Below, piece by piece: positions 23,951-36,500 of a stretch of DNA of 64,000 nt. Both the position numbers and the translations under genes were made by a program. Each line of letters starts with the position of its first letter. Position 1 is the stretch's first letter. The notes beneath the pieces are model-generated. The model did not search any database. It was not told the origin of the DNA and saw only the letters and a program-made list of their open reading frames with translations. Source of the stretch: Hsuehochloa calcarea (taxonomy: Eukaryota; Streptophyta; Magnoliopsida; Poales; Poaceae); contig CM070601.1 of the NCBI GenBank assembly GCA_036346395.1, positions 20,333,763 to 20,397,762 on the forward strand, given 5' to 3'.

Positions 23951-24966
23951 AGCCTTGATTTGATTACATATTTTCTTTGCTTATCTTAAGCGATAGGGCA
24001 ATACCATGGAAGCCAGATTCGTGAAGACACCTTTCCTGCTCACCTTGGCCCCGAAAGAAAATGGTGTTTACTTTATTGAGTATTTCAAGTAGCTAATGCT
24101 AAAGCATCCTATCGCGTTAATCGTCCTGTGATGGCTAGATTTACGAGACATACAAAGATCAATGGGGTGCCAGCTATACCGAATGATTTCCCAAAGTATG
24201 CATGCACAATTGTTTCTTTCGACATACTACGAACACGTCTAGGCCAGAACCAATTCCTTTCAGGTTAGCAACATCTCATGAAACCCTGTTTTAAAAGCAC
24301 AGATGATGTATCATTGCATCTATTTACGTTTAACTTACATACATATTTATGTTTTGTAACAAATGTTGTTAATTCCAAGATACCATTGGCCTTATCACGG
24401 GAATCTCTCATGTTAAAACGATCCTGGCAAAAGGAATCACAAAGACAATTCGTAACATCAACATCACTGATGGCAGGTATTTCTCAATTTTTCGATCTTT
24501 ACTTAATGCCTAAATATCGCTTTGTTCATCTCAAAAGTAAACACTTCCCAATTAATTTTTTTTAGGGAAACAGCATGTATCACTCTATGGGGAATGCACG
24601 CCAATGAATTTGATGCGCCTGGACTACAAGCTGCAGCAGAAAACAAACCCATTGTTATACTCTTTGTTGGCCTTACTGCTAGACTCTATGAAGGTACAGA
24701 CTACATTTACATGCATACCTACATCCACCATACACAAACTACAAATATGTATCGCCATTGCACAAATATCTTATTAACATATAGAAAAAGCATGCAGTCA
24801 ATCATGTCACTCAGGCGACACCATCTGCAAGTGGTATACTAACACTAACCTACCTGAAGCACTTGCTCTCCAGAACAGGTCAACATAGAACAACCTTGCT
24901 TCCTTGATCTTACAATTTTTTGAATTCCGTCAGATTCATGCCTATACAACAGGTTATCTCTGATGA

Positions 24967-25510
24967 TTTTGCCAGAATCAGTGAGCCATTCCCCTCTCCC
25001 CCTGGCTACTCTGTCTCCCTTCCTGAGCATGCTCTGTCTGCTATCTCTCTGTATTTGTTAGATATGAGTACCTGACAATGCCCTCATTTTGTTAAGGTGC
25101 TTAGCAATTGTAACTTAAAATGACAAGAAGAATTACTAAGTAATTAGTATAAATTACATGTTCAGACTCACTGAAAATTCTAAATTATTTTTCCCAAACA
25201 TTGAGAATTCAGATTTGATTGAATTTCAAAAAGTTCGGAGTCTCAATTTATCCAACAAATATGACAGTAGAGCTCCATCAAATCAGATAAGCACTCAAAT
25301 TTGTTGAATAGCACGTGTCCAGTTAGCAAAATACACTCATATTAACTAGGGACTGATCAAGGATGATTAGTTAGGAATTATTAGTCAATGAACTACCAAG
25401 TATGATGATTAATAGTGCCTTTTTAATCTGTGCTATCAGCATTTAGATAAATTACAAAACCAGATTGGGTCAACATTACTAAACAACTGTCAATGCACCT
25501 TCCCTATGTA
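24967..25510 (+). repeat. 543-bp direct repeat, copy 2 (RPA-like intron)
   Basis: Same orientation as copy 1, 1.56 kb downstream, beginning TTTTGCCAGAATCAGTGAGCC and ending CTTCCCTATGTA. The two copies bracket the middle exons of the RPA-like gene. Confidence 0.85.
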
Positions 25511-26976
25511 GCTCCCTGTTCTTTATGTAGTATGAACCAATGTATGGCAGCAGGCCTTAGCTAATTATAGATTTATGGTGATTATTAAATTAATTCAGTA
25601 ATGGATATCTCAGTTGACAAAAAGTATTGTGATTGATTTAGGACCTTCGGTTAACAGAAAATCATTAGCTTGGTAATTAGTTCGCCATTTACAAACTGTT
25701 AGTAAATTACTTAGCTACTTGACACTTTATTGTCAGGAAACATATAATGTTAGAAAGCTGACAGTAGACCTCATATCAATATATTTATTCCACAATTGTC
25801 ATTACAAGATCCATTGCTTAATACAGTCTTGCAAACCAACTTTCAAACACATTATTCTTAACATTTTATCATCTTTGCACTCAGTTTTTCAGGCATACCA
25901 CATCAGATTAAATGGTTTGGCCAAAGCCAAACTCAAACAGCACCAGCACCCATGACAGTCCACGAACTAACGACTTTAAATGCGCATGAAGCTGTGGTAT
26001 GGTACCCTCTGCAGAAATTAACTACAAAATTCTAGTTTTTTTTGGCATATCCAATCACATGTCCGCACTTATTGAACTACAAATGACAGGGACACACATA
26101 CACTGTTGCCATTGCAATCAAAGAACTCACTCCGAATGAAGCCTGGTGGTACCTAGCCTGTGGCGGTTGCAAAAGGTCTGCAGTTCGGACCATTGAAGGC
26201 TACAAATGTACAAGGTGCAACGACATGACAGCTGAGCCAAGGTTCTTGTTACAACATATTTCCAACCCTTTGCATTTTGCTATTATGTTTATCTACTCAT
26301 TGTACTCACCTGACATAATCTACCTTACACACTTACATGTAGATACAAGATTCCTGTACGTGGTGTCGATATAGCCAACATTGACAATACTAATGCACCA
26401 ATGGCAGAGTTTGTGTTCTTTGGAGATATAGGACAAGAATTGGTCGGAATCCCAGCACTACACCTTACAGCATATGTTCCCACCATTACTGGTTTCATAC
26501 CACCTGAAATAACAAGACTCTATGGACAACAGTATAACTTAAAAGTCAGTGGATCACGGGGATCACTTCAAAGAATATCTGCATCGTTCCAGGTTGACAG
26601 CTTCAGTATTATATCAACAAAACCTTTGGCTCCATTCCTTCCTGCAGCACAAACCGGGACCTCAAAAAATATTGACCCTATCTGTGAAATGATCACTAGC
26701 TCATCGAAGCATACAGCTGAACAACAACTACATCTGCCAGGGCCAGTTTCAGCACAATCAGAACACATTCCATCTCACACTCCAGCAACCAGCATGACTA
26801 TGCCGCGAACAGTACCAGATCAACTTGGATTGCACACACCTCCATCCCCACAAATCAGCAAGGTTAGAATAATCATCAAACAACTAACAAACATTTACGT
26901 TCCCATCTGTACAAACCCTCTACTACCATCGAAAACTTTCTTCTCAAAGTATGGCATGCAACCAAACAACTGGTAG

Positions 26977-28061
26977 TATATTCAAATGTAGCAATGCAAT
27001 ATTTTTTATGAACATGACAACGGGCAAAGAAACATATAAATTAATTTGAGGTGCAATTTACTTGCTGCACATGTTCTGCATGTCTTATATAAGAAAAAGA
27101 GATGAAGTCAATCTTATTTGGAGCACCACATTTTCTAATAACCTGAAAACAATACATGCTTAAAATTGTTAAGATCGGTTAGAGCAAATGCTCCAACTTA
27201 ACAAAAAATCCTACATGCTTACCATTTTAAGAGATTATGCTTATACACAAACTAACAAACCACTATTACAGACCACAAACGTCTTCGCTCAGATAAATAG
27301 CAGTGTTATCTTCGAACTCAAGACAAAGGCAGGTAATTCTCTCTCAAACTATTGTTACAATTCATTTAATCATTGCTGCAGCTCTTAACCACATATCAAC
27401 TTGATATTACACTCATTGCAACAGTCTGGAACGAACAAAGAGACCCTTTATTATTAAGAAAATCAACATGGATGTGCTGCCAGATGACTAGAACAACAGG
27501 TTAGCAAAAGGAAAACCATTCCTTATTGTTAGAAATACTAACTAGCATACTAACTCTTCTATACCAAACTCCTTCTTGGCAGGCACACCATATGCAGAGT
27601 AGACAGAGTAGAATCAGTACACCACACCTTTTGTAACTAGCAACTGTGCTAATGATGCTTTGAACAAACATCTACCTTTTATATTGTTTCCTATCCCCAG
27701 CCATACTACCTGTACATACTACCTGTACATGTCTACCATCGTTCTTAACTGTGATGTAGATTATAAACTATATGTACTACTCATCTTACCAAGTCGCCAA
27801 CGTCTGTGCGTGCAAACCAAATTATAATCGTAGTCCCCAAGTTTGTTTTATGGCATATTACTTATTGAATCAGTCTGCCTATTAACATATCTATTTCTCT
27901 TATTCAATTTATTACAAAATGCTTAACTTGTACCAAACCTGTATTATGGCCAAAAAAAGGACCATCTCCCTTCTATCCCTTAAAAAAAACTATTCAGTAC
28001 AGATCATAATAATTACAGTTTGTGCTGATTCACACAAGAAACAAAACCATCAAAAACAAAC
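26977..28061 (+). other. 3' non-coding part of the Helitron
   Basis: About 1.1 kb, AT-rich. Small C-terminal exons of the RPA-like gene could be present but I cannot support any. It leads to the terminal hairpin. Confidence 0.5.
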
Positions 28062-28092
28062 GCGGCGCAGCGCAGCGCGCATGCCGCCCTAG
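28062..28092 (+). other. Helitron 3' terminus: hairpin plus CTAG
   Basis: The stem GCGGC/GCCGC encloses a GC-rich loop, followed by CCTAG. CTAG fits the CTRR consensus and the next base is T. A GC-rich hairpin close to the end is the termination signal of Helitron rolling-circle replication. Confidence 0.85.
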
Positions 28093-28462
28093 TAGCTTTT
28101 TATTGTCGATACAATTGGCCATGTAGAATAACTTTTTATTGCCGATACAATTGGTGTAACTCAAAATTGCCGATACAATTGGCCATATACTAGTAGTGTG
28201 GTCGTGTGTTGCAATGGAATTTAAAAAAAGAGTGATACATATCATCAAACCAAACAGTATCTTAAACCGCATAATAAATATGATTGTCAGTATCAATGTG
28301 ATTATTTGATCACAAACAACTCAGTGACCCAATTCACACCATCTAAGTGTTAGCCAAGTGTCGGTGTTCCTAAATATAAGATGGACAAACTTCCATTCGC
28401 CACATATTATGGTACCTCACTGAGAAGATATCACTGGGATCATTGTAACTTAGAACAAGATT
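28093..28462. other. Host spacer between Helitron and Mutator-like element
   Basis: About 370 bp. It contains three copies of a (T/G)CCGATACAATTGG-like motif near 28105, 28141 and 28167. No gene is visible. Confidence 0.5.
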
Positions 28463-28690
28463 GGGGAAAATCCTCGCATGCCACTTAAAGTTGTTCCGAT
28501 TCCTTTCCTGTCACTAAAAAAAGTGTTCTTCTCTACGTGCCATCGAGAGTCTATTTTGTTCCTCTCCGTACCATTTCCGTCACCTTCTCTATTAGCTGAC
28601 ACACGAAAAGACTATATTTCCCTTCTCCCTTCTTCCTTCTTCCACTCTCTTCCTCTCTTTTTTTCCTGCTCGAACAGATGTGCAACAAAC
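28463..28690 (+). repeat. Left terminal inverted repeat of the Mutator-like element
   Basis: Aligns with the reverse complement of about 37720-37959 at a level I judge by eye to be 75-80 percent. The inner third is a C/T-rich tract in both ends. The exact inner limit is uncertain. Confidence 0.65.
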
Positions 28691-28925
28691 TGGGAAAGGT
28701 GAGTGCGGGTTAGAACATGGCAAGGCCAACCCATTTTTGGTGGGGTCTGTCTATAGAGTATTCGACTGTTTTCTCTGTAAAAAACTATCACATTCTGAAA
28801 GTTCATTTACAACTCCATTATACATAAATTATAATAAATTATTTATGTACTGTTGGTTCTTGGTCACTGTAATTATTCTTGAAAGTCTTAATAACCCATA
28901 TTTCCATCACATGATTCAAAATCTC

Positions 28926-29105
28926 ACATGTACTTTGAGAGGTTGAGCAAAAATAAAGATAAAAAATAAAACTATATACCAACAAAATACGACAATGTGG
29001 TGAACATGGAATTTTTTTTACATGTACTTTGAGAGGTTGAACAAAAATAAAGATAAAAAATAAAATTATATACTAACAAAATATGGCAATGTAGTGAACC
29101 CGTTA
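28926..29105 (+). repeat. 94-bp tandem duplication
   Basis: ACATGTACTTTGAGAGGTTG begins at 28926 and again at 29020. The following AAAAATAAAGATAAAAAATA block is repeated with a few changes. It lies inside the Mutator-like element. Confidence 0.85.
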
Positions 29106-29639
29106 TGTTCCGAAGAAGAAAATCATAATAAATTTGGACCCAATTCATCAGTTGGGAAAAGTGCAAGTCTCAAAGCATATCGGACGAATGCAAATTCGAC
29201 TATTATTATTTTTTCTTATAGTACATCAACAACATGAATCTTATAGCACATCTAACGAACAGAAAAATGACAGTTTTGGCTCCAAAAAACTGTCGAAAGT
29301 TATATAGCAATTCCCTTTTTGGTGGTGGTTTGGGTTGTAGAAGTCGGAGATGGCTGAAGCGAGCGTGCGACGGTCGTGATAGATCTAAAACATGGGAGGC
29401 CGACGGCGATGGTTTTGACAACAAATCCAACTGGGCGAGTGGTCGATGAGCATATGGGAGTAGAGGTAGCTTTGATGACATGGGTGATTCGGGAATAAGA
29501 TGGTCGAGGCAGCCTAGCGCCAGTGGCACCTCGAGGTCCTGGACATGCCGCCACCCCGGCACCAGCCGGTCGACAAGGGAGCTGCTGCCGTCCTACTTCC
29601 ACCACCACTCCTTCCTCCACGTGCTAGCTGGGCTAGAAT

Positions 29640-29912
29640 CGTCCTTAGCATCCGCTTTGGCGGCGACGGCGACAAAGGCGGTCGTGGAGAGGGGGAGGGG
29701 GACGTTGGTGGTGGCAATGGAGGAACACGAACGCACGTGCCACGTTGTGGATGACGGCGAGCCGCTTGGGCCAGTCTAGGAACCGGTCGTAGCGGGCGTC
29801 GCTGAAGAACGCGCCCTAGAGGGAGCCGTGGGGCATGCACTTGAAGACGAGGAGGGGTGGTCGGTGTCGGAGCTGGAGTAGCCGAGGAGGGAGGTGAGTC
29901 GCAGTTTGTCGG
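29640..29912 (-). pseudogene. Receptor-kinase-like fragment, kinase-domain part
   Basis: Reading from 29912 downward, the minus strand encodes segments resembling a receptor-like kinase N-lobe and helix E: LTSLLGYSSSDTDHP, LLVFKCMPHGSL, then after a stop DWPKRLAVIHNVARAFVFLH. This matches the usual order LLGYC - LLVYEYMPNGSL - LDW..RL.I..G.ARGLAYLH. The in-frame stop and later frame loss make it non-functional. The N-terminal continuation lies on the other side of the gypsy insertion (37428-37600). The match is by motif only; the donor gene is unknown. Confidence 0.5.
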
Positions 29913-29917
29913 GGAAG

Positions 29918-30344
29918 TGTCAGGACTGAAATGGCTAAAGAGTTCATTGTCTGAGGAGTGAAGACAGATGAAGTCTGAAGATCGGGCAAGGTGACACCGA
30001 CTTTAAAGCGAAGCAGTAAGTCAGATGGTGAGGCTACGATGGAGCAAACTGAAGCTATCATGAGGATCGGACAACTTGAATGCTAGTAGTAAAGATTGTA
30101 GATTATCTTAGCTTGTAATGAAATTGTCTTTATTAGCACCAGGCTTAATGGCACTACCAACTGAAGCTATAAAAGCCAGTTGAGGTTGTTTTATAAGGAC
30201 ATTCCAGATATTATGCTAAGAAAACCCTAGCTGCCTCATCCCATTGTTCTTCTATTCCCCATCCAGTTTTCATATGTGCATCTCATCTCCATTCTCTCTG
30301 AGTTTTTATTCTACTGATTGCTGTTCATACTCGAAGTCCTGTCA
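29918..30344 (+). repeat. 5' LTR of the 7.5-kb gypsy element
   Basis: 427 bp. It is close to the 3' LTR; the latter carries an extra GAACACTGTAGCTT-like block of about 14 bp near 37180. It contains CTATAAAAGCC, a likely TATA box, at about 30168-30178. Confidence 0.95.
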
Positions 30345-30559
30345 ATATGGTATCAGAGCTGCGATCTTGGCTCCAGATCTGACCTTGAGCAGTAAGAGCA
30401 AGGGTTTGGGAACTTGCTTCCCTATAAAATTCTGGAGCTTGATCTGTTCTTGAGTGGATTTGGGGGGAACTGTGGAAGGAATTCAAAGATCTGAATCGGG
30501 TTGAGGTAAATCTCTAGATTCCTTTGTAAAACCCCCGGTCAGATTTGTGAATCTTGGAA

Positions 30560-33537
30560 ATGACTAGACATGGAAAGGCTGATGAGATAGAAGAGGAGAA
30601 TCAACCGTATGTAACCAAAGTTGAGTTGGAGGAAGTGAAAAGAAGCGTAGATATGATGAGGAAGGGTCAAGTGGAGCACAACCAACAAATGGAACAGTAC
30701 AACAAACAGATGAGTCAGTTGACTGCTGCGGTTAATGCCCTAGTACTTAGATTGACTCAAAGAAGCCAAGATGAGGAACCTTCTGACAGGTTCTCAAGCT
30801 ACCGAGGTAACATTGGACACCACCACTCTCCACCAATAGCTAATCTATCTCCAGCTAGTGTTGTTCGACCCAGTGGTATAGCTTTACCTGCTAGCAGTGT
30901 TATTGCAAGCCATGCCTAATATGCTAGCTCGACATTGATCCCAGAAATTTTGAACCATCATGGCCTTCCTGTAGTAGAAGGTAGTACCAATCCTCCCTTA
31001 AACCGTGTGCTGATGAGTACTCAAGTGCCCCCATTGTTATCTCAACCAATAGGCAATACTCCTCTAGGCCACAATTTACAGTTTGGTACAGTGTCGTGTT
31101 CTTTCCCAACCGATCTAGGATTACAGCAATAGTGGTCCACTAGGGTGACAAGCTCCCCTACCATTAATGAATATGCTAATCTAGAGCGGGACGAGAGAAT
31201 GGAACATATGGGCAATAGAAACCATCAGCTAGAGAACTACAATTACAGAACCTTTGCCAAAGGACCAAAACTCACTTTTCCTGAGTTCAATGGAGATAAG
31301 TGGATGCATGGATCAAAAAGGACAACAAGTACTTTGAAATATCTAAGATACAAATGAACCAAAGGGTAGAAATTGCAGTGCTCTACTTTGTAGACAAGGC
31401 TAAAACTTGGTGGGAAGGGTCTGGAATCCGTATGGAAAACTTATCTTGGCATCAATTTTGCATGGCTATAGGCAAGAGGTTTGCTCATCAATATGTATAT
31501 GATGTAGTGGCAGCATTTCATGCAGTTAAACAACATACTACAGTCTCAAATTATATTGATATGTTTGAAGAAGCAGTGTCCTTGGTCAGGAGGGACAACC
31601 CCTATTTGCACGAAGACTATTACATCAGGAGCTTAATAGCCAGGTTAAAGGATTATATCTAGAGCCACTCATAGTTACAGAACCCAGTAACTTTGATTGA
31701 TGCATATCGGGTAGCTAAGAGGCTTGAACAATCCAATCCATTCCGAAGGGTGAAAGATCTAGACCCGCCATTATGAGTATACGTGCGGAAGTTCGATTAT
31801 CGACGGTCCGATTTCCGCGACTTGATTTTTCCAGAGCATCCGGTTTGGGACTTAGCCGATTTCTCGAGGTGCGGAAGTTCGCAATGATAAGAGCGGAAGT
31901 TCCGATTATCGGATGGTCCAAAAATGCGCGGTTTGATTTTTCCAGAGTACCCTTTTTAGGGACTTAGCCATTTTCGCAAGTGCGGTAGTTCCGCAATGAA
32001 ATGAGCGGAACTTCCGATAATCGGAACTCTGCATGATAGTTAGCGGTAGTACCGCACCCTTCTACAATAGTTTGTTCGAAGCATTTGTTGCATGTATATC
32101 TTGATAATTATTGTTAATCATTGTGGGACTAACATTTTTCATGAGTTGGATGAATAGGCTATGTTCTAGGGTGACGAAGACTTTGGATGACATCATGAGT
32201 TGATCATCATCAAGTCAAGGTTCAAGAAGAGGATGTATCATGTGTTGATGCATAACAAGATATCGAAGAAGGAGATGATCATGAGTTGATCGTCAAGACA
32301 AGAGAAGATCCATCATGTGTTGATGGAGGTCAAGTAAAAGATGCATCATGGGTTGATGCATGTCAAGACAATGACCCGGACTTGAAGTGAAGATGTGCGT
32401 CATCAAGCTTCAAGAAGATGCTCACTAAGAAAGGTATGACTAGCTAGGGCTAAGGATGTGTTCCTAGTCTTTTACCGGTCTTGGTGTTTGGTTGGAAGAC
32501 CGGATTGCTAGTATAGGTTGCCGTACTATTAAGAGGGGTCTTGTCTAGTAGCTTGAGTCTCATCATGTGTTAATAGCTCAATCTTGCTTGCTCTAGCTCT
32601 ACATGGCATGATGCTATTATTTGCGAATGTGTTTTGCAAATAGTTGAGGCTTATGCAGTTAATCCTTGTAGCATGTGACTATACTTTTGCGAATGTGTTT
32701 TGTAAATGGTTGAAGTCCATGTACCTACACCTTGTGGCATGATCTAAGTTTGCAAATGTGTTTTGCAAATTGTTGGGATTCATGCATATTCCTTGGCATG
32801 GTCTAAGATTGCTTATTGCTATTTATTTGGACTTAGATCATGATAGTGGCTCTTTGAGTTGTGCTTTTGATTTGATCAAATGTGTTTGAGATCAATCAAA
32901 TAGGTGGGTTGTGTAGCCCTCTGAATAAGCTTTCCATAGAGTCCGAGATCACTCAATTCCGACATCGAGTCAAAAGTTATGACATTTTTACCGAGTATCG
33001 CTCAGTGCTGAAATTGACCTGCGGAAGTTCCGATTTTTGTCTCATGGAACTTCCGATAATCGGAAGTTCCGATTTTTGTATCATGGAACTTCCGCACCAA
33101 AAGTTTTAACGGCTAGTTTTGAGCCGTTATGCACCAGACGCCCCATGAACAGAGAAAGCGGTAGTTCCGCATATTAGTTGGCGGAACTTCCGATTTCCTG
33201 ATTTTTCTGCAACTTTGCCTCCAACGGCTAGTTTTTGTGTGTGGGCTATATATAGCCACCTTGGCCGGTTGGGAGAGGATAGATTTTAAAACCGGTTGAG
33301 CCAGTGCTTTCAAAGGAAATGTCAAGGGTAATGCACAATGGAACACCAACAAAGGAAACACTTATAAGAGCATCAAGCCTAAACAGAATAGGAACACTAA
33401 CACAAGTGTGGGACAAAACACGTTTGCAAAGAATGAGGGAAGATGTTTCAGGTGTAATGAGAAGTGGTACCCTGGTTACAAACAGGAATGCAAAATGAAT
33501 AGACAAGTGAGAGCTATGGTTACTCAGGAGGAGGAAG
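30560..33537 (+). pseudogene. Gypsy gag, frameshifted and split by a solo LTR
   Basis: The ATG at 30560 opens a coiled-coil-like, Gln/Glu-rich N-terminus (VELEEVKRSVDMMRKGQ) that stops at 30917. The gag core continues at 31145-31661 (AKTWWEGSG; WHQFCMAIGKRF). After the solo LTR the gag tail resumes from about 33313 and ends in a zinc-knuckle-like segment (CFRCNEKWYPGYKQEC, 33443-33491) in which Tyr stands where His is expected. Removing the solo LTR with one target-site copy brings the two gag sides into one frame. Confidence 0.85.
31751..33312 (+). mobile_element. Solo LTR (1562 bp) nested in the gypsy gag
   Basis: It begins TGAAAG and ends CTTTCA, a perfect inverted terminal pair. It is flanked by AAGGG (31746-31750) and AAGGA (33313-33317), a 5-bp target duplication with one change. 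Excising it with one target copy restores gag continuity. No coding or internal retroelement sequence is present, so it is a solo LTR left by LTR-LTR recombination. It carries many copies of a GCGGAAGTTCCGATTATCGG-like motif in both halves and a TATA-like CTATATATAGCC near 33246. Confidence 0.85.
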
Positions 33538-33593
33538 TTGAGGATGAAGGAGGGGGATAAGAAGAAGAAGACAACCCTCAGGAACCTGAACAG

Positions 33594-36500
33594 TTGGAAA
33601 GAGAGGTTCAAAGAGAGGAAGGATCTCCATTCCAATTATCAGTACATGTTGTCCAAGGTACAAGCTCGGCCAAACAAACCTTCACTCTCATGGTTCAATT
33701 GGGCAAGGTCAAGGGAACTGCCTTGGTGGACAGTGGAAGTAGTGGTACTTTTATTGATACTAGTATGGCATTAAAGACTGGTTGTACAATCCAAAACAAC
33801 TCAGTTGTGAGGGTTATAGTAGTTAATGGGGAAACCTTGCGGAGTAAACCAAGTGTGAGAATTGCAAGTATACTATACAAGGATAAGAGTTTAGCGATAC
33901 TTTTCGAGTTTTGGACCTAAGAGGATATGATTTCATATTGGGGGCAAACTGGATATACGCACACAATCCTATTGGCCTCAACCTCAAAACTAGAGAACTA
34001 TGTGTGAACCATTATGGAAGAGGGAAGGTTACATTCATAGATGAGACACTACTAGCAGCCAATTGTATTGTACCAATAGAGAAGCTGCAAAAGATGATGG
34101 ATAAAGGAGTGATGAGAACAATAGTGTATGTTTGTGATACAAGGGAGTCTCATAAAGGGACAGCCACCCCTGCTGAGGTAGCATCAATTTTGCAGAAATT
34201 TTAGTGTGTGTTTGCTGAACCTATGGAGCTACCTCCTAATAGGAAATGTGACCATTCCATCCCTCTGAAAGCTGAGGAGAGTCAGGTCAACAAGAGGCCG
34301 TACAGACTACCTTTTCACCAAAAGAATACCATGAAAGAAATCATTGAGCAATTACTAAACTCCAAGACTATTAGACCTAGTGTCAGTCCTTACTCTTCTC
34401 CTGCAATCTTAGTCAAGAAAAAGGATAGAACATGGAGAATGTGCATTGATTACAGGCAGCTCAATGCAAACACCATTAAAAATAAATATCCAATCCCAGT
34501 GATAGAAGACCTATTGGATGAATTGCATGGAGCTCAAGTATTTTGAAAAATAGACTTGAGGTATGGATATCATCATATTAGGATGAAAGACGAAGATGTT
34601 AAGAAGACAACATTTAGCACCCATTGTGGACATTATGAATTCATTGTCATGCCCTTTGGGTTAACCAATGCCCCTGCAACCTTTCAAGCTCTAATGAATG
34701 AAGTATTGTCACCATTTCTGAGTAAGTTTGTGTTGGTATTCTTTGATGACATTATAATATATAGCAAATCAATGAAGGAACATGGACATCATCTGAGACA
34801 AGTGTTAAAGGTTCTTAAGGAAAATAATCTCTATGCCAAGATGAGCAAATGTGCTTTTGGTCAAAAGCACATTGAGTACCTAGGCCATATCATACATGGA
34901 GAGGGAGTGGCTACAGACCCTACCAAGACAGTGGTAATAGAAAATTGGCTTCAACCTCTGAATGTCACTCAACTGAGGAGTTTCTTGGGTCTCACAGGGT
35001 ATTATAGAAGGTTCATCCAAAACTATGGGGTTATATGCAAGCCACTGTTTGAAGCTCTAAAAAAGAATGAATTTGTATGGCAAGAATCTCAGAATTTAGC
35101 CTTCTTGAGGCTAAAGGAAGCAATGACTAGGGCACCTGTTCTTGCTCTACCGGATCACAACCAGTCGTTTATCATAGAAACATATGCAAGCGGATATGGC
35201 ATAAGAGCAGTTTTGATGAAGAATCACAAACCCACATTCATGAGTAAAGCTCTAGGACCCAAGGCTGCAGCCTTCTCAACCTATGATAAGGAAGCACTGA
35301 CAATTATTGAAGCCCTCAAAAAGTGGAGACATTACTTTGCTGGATCACTTCTGTTTATTAGGACAGATCAGCAAAGCTTGAGATATATTCAGGAGCAGAA
35401 GCTAATCGATGGCATAGAACACAAATTTTTAGTGAAGTTGTTGGGTACAATTACAAGGTGGAATACAAGAAAGGTCATGAGAATCGGGCAGCAGATGCTT
35501 TGTCAAGGGTTGTCATTAGGGAGCAACTCAATGCTATTACTGTAGCTGTACCAGTTTGGATAACAGAAGTTTTGAACAACTATGAGCATGATGAGCATTA
35601 CAAGGAACTGATTATGAAGCTGACTGTAGATCCTCAAGCTGAGCCTAATTATACACTGAATGGGGGAATTCTGAGGTATAAGAATAGAATTGTAGTAGGA
35701 GCAAACTCGGAACTTAGACAACAGCTCATCATGTCTTGTCACGCTTCATCCCTTGGGGGTCATTCAGGAGAGAGAGCAACATATCAAAGATTGAAGCTTC
35801 TTTTTCATTGGGTTGGATTGAAGCAGATAGTTATTTCATTTGAAAAAGAATGCCCAGTTTGTCAAAAGAACAAAAGCGAACACACACCTTACCCTGGCTT
35901 GTTGCAACCTCTACCGGTACCAGAGACTTCATCGAGGGATTTACCTAGATTTGAAGGCAAGGAGGTAATATTGGTAATAGTGGATAGATTCACCAAGTAT
36001 TCACATTTCTTTGCAATGAGCCACCCATTTACAGTACAACAGGTAGCTCACGAGCTCCTTGATGGTGTGTATAATCTCCATGGACTACCTACAATTATTG
36101 TATCAGATATGGACCAAATATTCACAAGTCACCTTTGGCAAGAGTTGTTTAAATCCCTAGGAGTGAAACTGAGGCTTAGTACTTCCTATCACCCCAAAAT
36201 GGATGGACAGACCGAACGAGTTAATCAATGCTTGGAGGGTTATCTCAAATGCATGTCGTTTGCTAGTCCCAAGAAATGGAAGAATTGGTTGTCACTAACC
36301 GAGTGGTGGTACACAAGTTATCATACCAGCTTGGAGATGACCCCTTTCAGGCTTTATACGGTTGCCCTCCTCCAATGTTCACCGAGGTTATACTACCAGA
36401 TTCTCCAAATGAGGAAGTGAGGGGATTATTGCAGAGGAGGCCATTGGCCAATCAAGTCATTAGAGGTAACCTGATCAAAGCTCAAGAGAGAATAAGCAAA

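Larger units (their letters stand above)
23198..26976 (+). pseudogene. RPA70-like single-strand DNA-binding protein of the Helitron
   Basis: Plant Helitrons often carry such genes, thought to coat single-stranded DNA during transposition. Exon 1 (23198-23341, ATG start, donor after GACGAGCAG) encodes an OB-fold start (WRVRVRATRFSEY...RLDFVLLDEQ). Exon 2 is about 24000-24263 (GVYFIEYF; RFTRHTKINGVPAIPNDFP). The next exons are about 24379-24477 and 24567-24693 (CITLWGMHANEFDAPGLQ). A further exon lies near 25890-25996. Exon 26090-26241 holds a four-Cys zinc ribbon (LACGGCKRS...KCTRCND), as in RPA70 DBD-C. The last exon starts at 26343 (YKIPVRGVDIANI). Exon 2 needs at least one frame change and contains an in-frame TAG near 24091, so this copy is probably broken. 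The two long introns each hold one copy of a 543-bp repeat. Confidence 0.85.
10553..28092 (+). mobile_element. Helitron, about 17.5 kb, both termini present, autonomous-type gene content
   Basis: The 5' end is TCTCTTAATTTATTAAAGCG, starting right after host A-10552. The 3' end is a GC-rich hairpin (GCGGC at 28062-28066 pairing with GCCGC at 28083-28087) followed by CCTAG, ending at 28092 next to host T-28093. This is the Helitron pattern: 5' TC, 3' hairpin plus CTRR, inserted between A and T, with no target duplication. Inside are a Rep/helicase gene (16874-21247) and an RPA70-like gene (23198-26976), both in the element's own orientation. RPA genes are typical of plant Helitrons. Coding parts carry only a few lesions each, so the copy looks young but probably cannot move itself. 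The first 6 kb is mostly non-coding and repeat-rich. Confidence 0.88.

Noticed and set aside
31751..33312. Heat-shock-element array in the solo LTR
   Set aside because: The repeated GGAAGTTCC has one base between GAA and TTC, whereas heat-shock elements need two. A different or no factor must be assumed.
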